A stretch of 64,000 nt of DNA from Microbacterium sp. BH-3-3-3 (lineage in GTDB: Bacteria > Actinomycetota > Actinomycetes > Actinomycetales > Microbacteriaceae). The stretch lies in the NCBI RefSeq assembly GCF_001792815.1, contig NZ_CP017674.1, positions 1,302,001 through 1,366,000 on the forward strand, read 5' to 3'. Every line of letters starts with the position of its first letter. Within the stretch, counting starts at the first letter, position 1. The notes under the pieces were generated by a model, which saw only the letters and a program-made list of their open reading frames with translations, ran no database searches and was not told the DNA's origin. Below are positions 59,778 through 64,000 of this stretch, piece after piece. The position numbers were made by a program, and so were the translations under genes.

Positions 59778-61789
59778 TGACAGGGGAAAAGGTGGCACTC
59801 CAAAACCCGAGAACGTTCCGGGGCGATATTCAGGGTCTGCGAGCGATCGCCGTCGGTGCCGTGGTTCTCTACCACGCCGGCGTCCCTTTCCTTACCGGGG
59901 GTTATGTCGGGGTTGACATATTCTTCGTCATCAGCGGGTTCCTCATCACGTCGCACCTACTGACGAGCCTCGAGCGCCACGGGCGCGTCCAATTCGCGAG
60001 CTTTTACGCGAAGAGGGCGCGCCGCATCCTCCCCGCTTCGTTCCTCGTGCTGCTTGTATCGGTCGTCGCGGCGCTGATCTGGTTCCCGCCTCTGCTCATG
60101 GAGGAGGTGTGGAGGGGTGCCGTCGCCACGGCTCTATACGTTCCAAACCTTCTCTTCGCCCTCGACGGCACCAATTACCTCGCGGAGAGCACCCCGTCGC
60201 TTTTCCAGCACTATTGGTCGCTCGGGATCGAGGAGCAGTTCTACCTGATCTGGCCTCTCCTGCTGACCCTCGGATGGATGTTCGTGCGGTCGAGAAAGGC
60301 GCTCGGGGCTGTGTTGGTCGCCCTCGTGATCGTGTCGTTCGTCGGGTGCGTTTTCTTGACCTTCCAGCTCCAGCCCTGGGCGTTCTTCTCCCTCCCCACC
60401 AGGGCTTGGGAACTCGGCGTTGGAGGCCTGGTGGCTTTCGCCCTGCATCACCGCACTCACGTCTGGGGACCGCGCACGGCCGCTGCCGCCGGCTGGATCG
60501 GTCTTGCGGGGCTCCTTGTATCTGTCTTCTTCTTCACGTCGAAGACCCCTTTCCCCGGCTACTGGGCAGCCGTCCCCGTGCTGGCGACCGCCGTTGTCAT
60601 CCTCGCCGGTGCTACCCCGACGCGGTATGGTCCGACGAATCTGCTCTCGCTGCGAGGGATGATGTTCATCGGAGCGATCTCCTACTCGCTGTACCTGGTG
60701 CACTGGCCGGCGCTGGTCATCCCGCAAGCCGCGGTCGGCTACGCCCATCCGCTCCCGTTGTGGGCGACGCTCCTCATCGCGGCAGCCTGTGTGCCCGTGG
60801 CCTGGCTCCTCTACCGCTTCGTGGAAGATCCCGCGCGAGGGTGGAGTCTGCTGGCGAAAGCTCGTCCTCGCCGGACACTGTGGGCGGCGCTGGGCGCATC
60901 CCTTGCGGCGACGCTGGTCGCGACCGCGGCGTACGCGGTGAGCGAGACCCAGCCTCTCTCCGAGCCGCGGTCCGTGGAGATGGTGGAAATGATGGCCCCA
61001 CCGTCGTTCACCGCCTTTGTGCCGGAGAACCTCCGCCCTTCGCTCCGGGAGGCCTCTTCGGACCAGCCCCGCATCTACCCCGACGGATGCCACCGCTCTT
61101 TCGCCCAGACCGCCCCCGCCGATTGCGTGTACGGGGACGCCAGTGCGCCGCGAATCGTGCTTTTCGGAGACTCTCACGCGGCTCAGTGGTTCCCGGCTCT
61201 CCAGGGATGGGCCACTGACAAGGGATACGCAGTCGAGGTGCACACGAAGAGCTCGTGCCCGTCCGTGGACGCGACGGTGCTTCGCGACGGAGTCCCGTAC
61301 AGCGAATGCAGCCAGTGGCGTCAGGCCGTGCTCGACCGGATCGCGATCGAGGAACCGGCGCTCGTTCTGATCGCAAACTACGGAACGGCCACGATCGACG
61401 TCGGACCCGACACAACCTATCCCCGGGCGTGGGGTGCCGCGTTGGCATCCACTCTGTCGAACATCTCGACGCCCGTCGCCGTCATTGCCGATACCCCGAA
61501 CCTGGGGCAAACCCCCTCGATCTGCCTATCGGCGCACCTCAACGACACGGCGCAATGCGGCCTGTCGCGCGACGAAGCCCTCCGCGCCGACGTCCGCGAC
61601 TCGGAGGTCGCCGCCGCATCCTCGGAAGGCGTTCCGATGATCGACCTGACGGACTTTCTCTGCTCGGACGTGTGCGAACCGATCATTGGGGACACACTCG
61701 TCTACCGCGACGCGCATCACCTCACGGCGACCTTTAGCGCGCAACTGTCGAGGCCGCTGGGCGTGGCTCTAGACGCGATCATCCCCTGA
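59777..61789 (+). CDS. OafA-type acyltransferase with SGNH domain
   Basis: The 670-residue product has an acyltransferase-3 membrane domain (residues about 15-385) with the active-site patterns FRGDIQGLRAIAV and LYHAG, the FYAKRARRILPA loop and FFVISGFLI, and about ten helices. The outer C-terminal SGNH domain shows the Ser block GDSHAAQW and the terminal D-x-x-H in DAHHLT. The membrane part moves an acetyl group across the membrane and the SGNH part places it on a sugar. O-acetylation of the exopolysaccharide made by this locus is likely. The GTG at 59777 fits a leaderless start; a GTG at 59792 with AGGGG upstream is possible. Confidence 0.92.
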   Translation: MTGEKVALQNPRTFRGDIQGLRAIAVGAVVLYHAGVPFLTGGYVGVDIFFVISGFLITSHLLTSLERHGRVQFASFYAKRARRILPASFLVLLVSVVAALIWFPPLLMEEVWRGAVATALYVPNLLFALDGTNYLAESTPSLFQHYWSLGIEEQFYLIWPLLLTLGWMFVRSRKALGAVLVALVIVSFVGCVFLTFQLQPWAFFSLPTRAWELGVGGLVAFALHHRTHVWGPRTAAAAGWIGLAGLLVSVFFFTSKTPFPGYWAAVPVLATAVVILAGATPTRYGPTNLLSLRGMMFIGAISYSLYLVHWPALVIPQAAVGYAHPLPLWATLLIAAACVPVAWLLYRFVEDPARGWSLLAKARPRRTLWAALGASLAATLVATAAYAVSETQPLSEPRSVEMVEMMAPPSFTAFVPENLRPSLREASSDQPRIYPDGCHRSFAQTAPADCVYGDASAPRIVLFGDSHAAQWFPALQGWATDKGYAVEVHTKSSCPSVDATVLRDGVPYSECSQWRQAVLDRIAIEEPALVLIANYGTATIDVGPDTTYPRAWGAALASTLSNISTPVAVIADTPNLGQTPSICLSAHLNDTAQCGLSRDEALRADVRDSEVAAASSEGVPMIDLTDFLCSDVCEPIIGDTLVYRDAHHLTATFSAQLSRPLGVALDAIIP

Positions 61790-61955
61790 CCGGGTACGGG
61801 AGCGAAGGACAGGTCTTCGCGGGCCAGTGCGGGCCGCGCGCTGAGGCACACCGGCAGCCGAAGAGCTTGAACCAGATACGTCGCCAACGCTAATGGCCGA
61901 CACAGTCTTCGCTAGAACGCGCGAGTTACTGTCACCGCTGAAGGAAGGCGACACC

Positions 61956-63593
61956 ATGATTGCGCACAAGTACACCGTCGGCGCCGTAATCGCCGGCGTG
62001 ATGGTTGCGGCTATCGCGGCCGCGACCTTTTGGGCGACGGACGAGCAGGAAGCCCCTGCAGGGGCGACCTCCCCCTCTAGCACCATCTCAGTAACGAACC
62101 AGTCGCTCGTCTTCGCGACCACCCGAGACGTCAAGATCACAATCGCGGGTTACGACGGTACGCTGCAGTGGACGGTCAGAACACCGTCGGGACATGTCGC
62201 CGCGTCCGGCACGGAACCGAGCTCCCCAGCCGCCACCTTCCATCCGCGCGTGCCCTCTTCGGGTCTGTACTCCCTCGTCGCGACGGACCAAAACGGCGAG
62301 GTCACGACGAACTTCCTCGTCAACGGTCCCACCCGGGCAGCGCAGGATCCCTTCTTCTCCGTCGCCACCCATTGGGGCAAACAATCATTCGCATCTACGA
62401 CGTGGCCACTCGCGAAAACCCTGCCGCTCGTCACCTCCCTAGGGTTCTCACAAATCCGGGATGAGACATCGTGGCAGAACGTCGAGTCGGATCGCGATTC
62501 CTACTCGGTTCCCGACTTCGCCTCCGCGCTGTCGACCGCGACGCAGAAGAACAACCTGCGCATGATGCTCGTCGCGGGGTACGGCAATCCGAAGGCTTAC
62601 CCCCAGGACATGAACGACGCCATGTCACCGCCGAGATCGGCGGAGGCGCGCGCCGGCTACGTGAATTACATCAACACCGTTCTCGACGCGAACCCCAACA
62701 TCGACAAGGTCGAGGTATGGAACGAATTCAACCGCCCCAAGAGGAACACGAGTTCGTGCCAGAGCGGTACCTGTTACGCCGCTCTCGTCCGGGCGGTCTT
62801 CCAGGGAGTGAAAGCCGCCCACCCCGACGTGCAGATCGTGGCAGGCGACACGGCCGGGACTCCGATCTCGTGGTTCCAGGAGTTCATCGACGCCGGCGGC
62901 CTCAGGTATTGCGACCTCATCTCGACACACGGGTACTCGAGCGACACAGCCACACTCCGGCAGAGCATCACGCACCTCGACGACCTGGTGAAGAAGCACA
63001 ACGGGGGCGTTTCCAAGCCCATCATTGTGAGCGAAGTAGGGCTGTCGAATACTGCGGTTGCGCCCCCTCACCAATACGTGAGCAGGGTCGGCACGCAAGA
63101 ACAGGCTGCCGCTGGGCTCGTCAAGATCTTCGTCACTCTGAAATCCCTCCCCGCGGTGTCACAGGTCGTGTGGTACGACGCCATAGACGACGGCACCGAC
63201 CTCACGGATCCACAGGCAAACTTCGGCCTATTCCGCCAGCCCACGCACTCTGTCTCCGCCTTCGAGCCCAAGATCACCGCGGCGGCAGCCTCGTATCTCA
63301 TCCGCCAGCTCGCCGGTTACCGGCTCAGCTCCTCGTCTACGCCCACACCGGGAGTGTCCGAGTTCGTCTTCACCGCCGGGGACGGCTCGATCCGACGGGT
63401 GCTCTGGGAAAATGCGGCCTTCGCCGCCGACGATTCGCCAACGACGACCGTACCCGTCACCGCCCGTCCGGGTTACCGGACGACGGTCACCACCTTCACC
63501 GGGGAGAAGATCCGCAACCTCACCCCCGGGCGCACCGACCTCGACGTCGGAACCCAACCAATCTTCATCGACGAGTCACAGACCTCGCGGTGA
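61956..63593 (+). CDS. Secreted clan GH-A glycoside hydrolase (GH39/GH5-like)
   Basis: The 545-residue product has an N-terminal signal or anchor (KYTVGAVIAGVMVAAIAAATFWA), a beta domain of about 100 residues and a TIM barrel. The barrel has the clan GH-A acid/base in VEVWNEFNRP and the nucleophile in PIIVSEVGLSN; HWGKQSF and VVWYDAIDDG fit the barrel strands. The C-terminal beta domain covers the last 90 residues. The enzyme may cut or edit the exopolysaccharide of this locus. The ATG at 61956 follows AAGGAAGG; the frame opens earlier at 61893. The exact family was not resolved. Confidence 0.8.
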   Translation: MIAHKYTVGAVIAGVMVAAIAAATFWATDEQEAPAGATSPSSTISVTNQSLVFATTRDVKITIAGYDGTLQWTVRTPSGHVAASGTEPSSPAATFHPRVPSSGLYSLVATDQNGEVTTNFLVNGPTRAAQDPFFSVATHWGKQSFASTTWPLAKTLPLVTSLGFSQIRDETSWQNVESDRDSYSVPDFASALSTATQKNNLRMMLVAGYGNPKAYPQDMNDAMSPPRSAEARAGYVNYINTVLDANPNIDKVEVWNEFNRPKRNTSSCQSGTCYAALVRAVFQGVKAAHPDVQIVAGDTAGTPISWFQEFIDAGGLRYCDLISTHGYSSDTATLRQSITHLDDLVKKHNGGVSKPIIVSEVGLSNTAVAPPHQYVSRVGTQEQAAAGLVKIFVTLKSLPAVSQVVWYDAIDDGTDLTDPQANFGLFRQPTHSVSAFEPKITAAAASYLIRQLAGYRLSSSSTPTPGVSEFVFTAGDGSIRRVLWENAAFAADDSPTTTVPVTARPGYRTTVTTFTGEKIRNLTPGRTDLDVGTQPIFIDESQTSR

Positions 63594-63620
63594 GAGAGCC
63601 TCGCCGCCAAGAGCAAGTAA

Positions 63621-64000
63621 TCACCCGCTCCCGGTGACGTTCTCCTGGATCACGAGAGTCGGCGCGGTCGCCTCTCCCCCTTCTCTCGAGCTGAAGCGCG
63701 ACATGAGCGCCTCCGGCGTCGTGGCTACTGTGCCGCCGAGGGCGATCGAGATGCGCTTTGTGCCAGAGGGGAGCTTCTTGATGTAGTCGGTCAGATCAAC
63801 TTTCCACGTCTTCGATTCGCGTGTCACGGTGAAGGATGCAATGCGCTGGCCGAGTTGGGGTCCATTCGCATACGTCGTGGTCGACTCCGACCACGACCCG
63901 GACACCGCATAGATATCCACCTTGCCCTGGGTGCGACTGGGGTCGTCAATAAGGGCACCGTACAAGGAAAGCACCGCGGACTTCGTCGACGCGGGGGTGG
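63621..64000 (-). CDS. DNRLRE/CBM96-like carbohydrate-binding protein, C-terminal part
   Basis: The frame is open to the right edge, so only the last 126 or so residues are visible. The pattern KSAVLSLYGALIDD, VDIYAVSGSWSESTTTYANGP, WKVDLTDYIKKLPSGTKRISIALGG and SSREGGEATAPTLVI is the beta-sandwich of the DNRLRE (CBM96-like) family of carbohydrate-binding modules. The full protein is probably a secreted polysaccharide-active enzyme or surface protein. It converges with the GH-A hydrolase gene across 27 bases. Confidence 0.75.
   Translation of the reverse strand, partial: TPASTKSAVLSLYGALIDDPSRTQGKVDIYAVSGSWSESTTTYANGPQLGQRIASFTVTRESKTWKVDLTDYIKKLPSGTKRISIALGGTVATTPEALMSRFSSREGGEATAPTLVIQENVTGSG

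Overview
The window is high-GC actinobacterial DNA and most likely comes from Microbacterium or a close relative in the Microbacteriaceae. The signs are GC-rich codon use with GTG and TTG starts, the actinobacterial order of the ribosomal protein genes, F420-type enzymes, a class-E-like (LAxTG) sorting signal, an MT0933-like small protein, and many genes whose start codon lies 6-7 bases after a TANNNT hexamer (leaderless transcription). The genus is inferred; there is no rRNA gene to confirm it. I saw no tRNA, rRNA, CRISPR array or insertion sequence.

Bases 1-12,250 are mixed housekeeping and accessory genes. They hold a partial glycosyltransferase, an MMPL exporter divergent from a TetR regulator, a TerC membrane protein behind a yybP-ykoY-type leader, an F420-dependent LLM oxidoreductase, an HTH regulator with its small partner, and an FBP-type EF-G-binding protein behind a possible leader-peptide attenuator. 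A minus-strand run of DoxX, 2'-5' RNA ligase and PPOX genes follows, then a truncated ECF sigma factor and a MarR regulator facing a small Microbacteriaceae protein.

Bases 12,290-24,220 look like one cell-surface polysaccharide and signalling region. It contains a GH6 glycosidase, an OmpR-type response regulator, a processive GT2 synthase, two membrane proteins whose C-termini resemble degenerate GGDEF domains, a sensor histidine kinase, two paralogous lipoproteins, a DUF4012 protein and an LAxTG-anchored protein.

Bases 24,268-42,350, all on the minus strand, hold an endonuclease/phosphatase-family protein, truA and the S10-spc-alpha ribosomal block: rpsJ-rplCDWB-rpsS-rplV-rpsC-rplP-rpmC-rpsQ-rplNXE-rpsH-rplFR-rpsE-rpmD-rplO, secY-adk-map-dsbA-like, infA-rpmJ-rpsM-rpsK, rpoA-rplQ. 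rpsN and rpsD are missing from their usual places, and a strong hairpin sits at each of those junctions.

Bases 42,759-47,400, divergent from rpsJ, hold an unusual two-gene module: an HprK-like P-loop protein fused to a PqqD-like domain, overlapping a type I signal peptidase. A decaying second copy follows, with a truncated kinase and a signal peptidase frameshifted inside a 24-bp palindrome. Next to it is a frameshifted secreted protein that could be a substrate. I consider this module the best candidate for an undescribed system.

Bases 47,538-64,000 hold an AraC regulator, a second DUF4012 gene coupled to a repeat-bearing membrane protein, and an exopolysaccharide locus: a Wzz/BY-kinase fusion, a low-molecular-weight tyrosine phosphatase, gmd and rmd for GDP-rhamnose, three GT4 glycosyltransferases, an OafA-type acyltransferase, a clan GH-A glycosidase and a partial DNRLRE/CBM96-like protein. 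No flippase or polymerase is visible, so the locus probably continues past the right edge.
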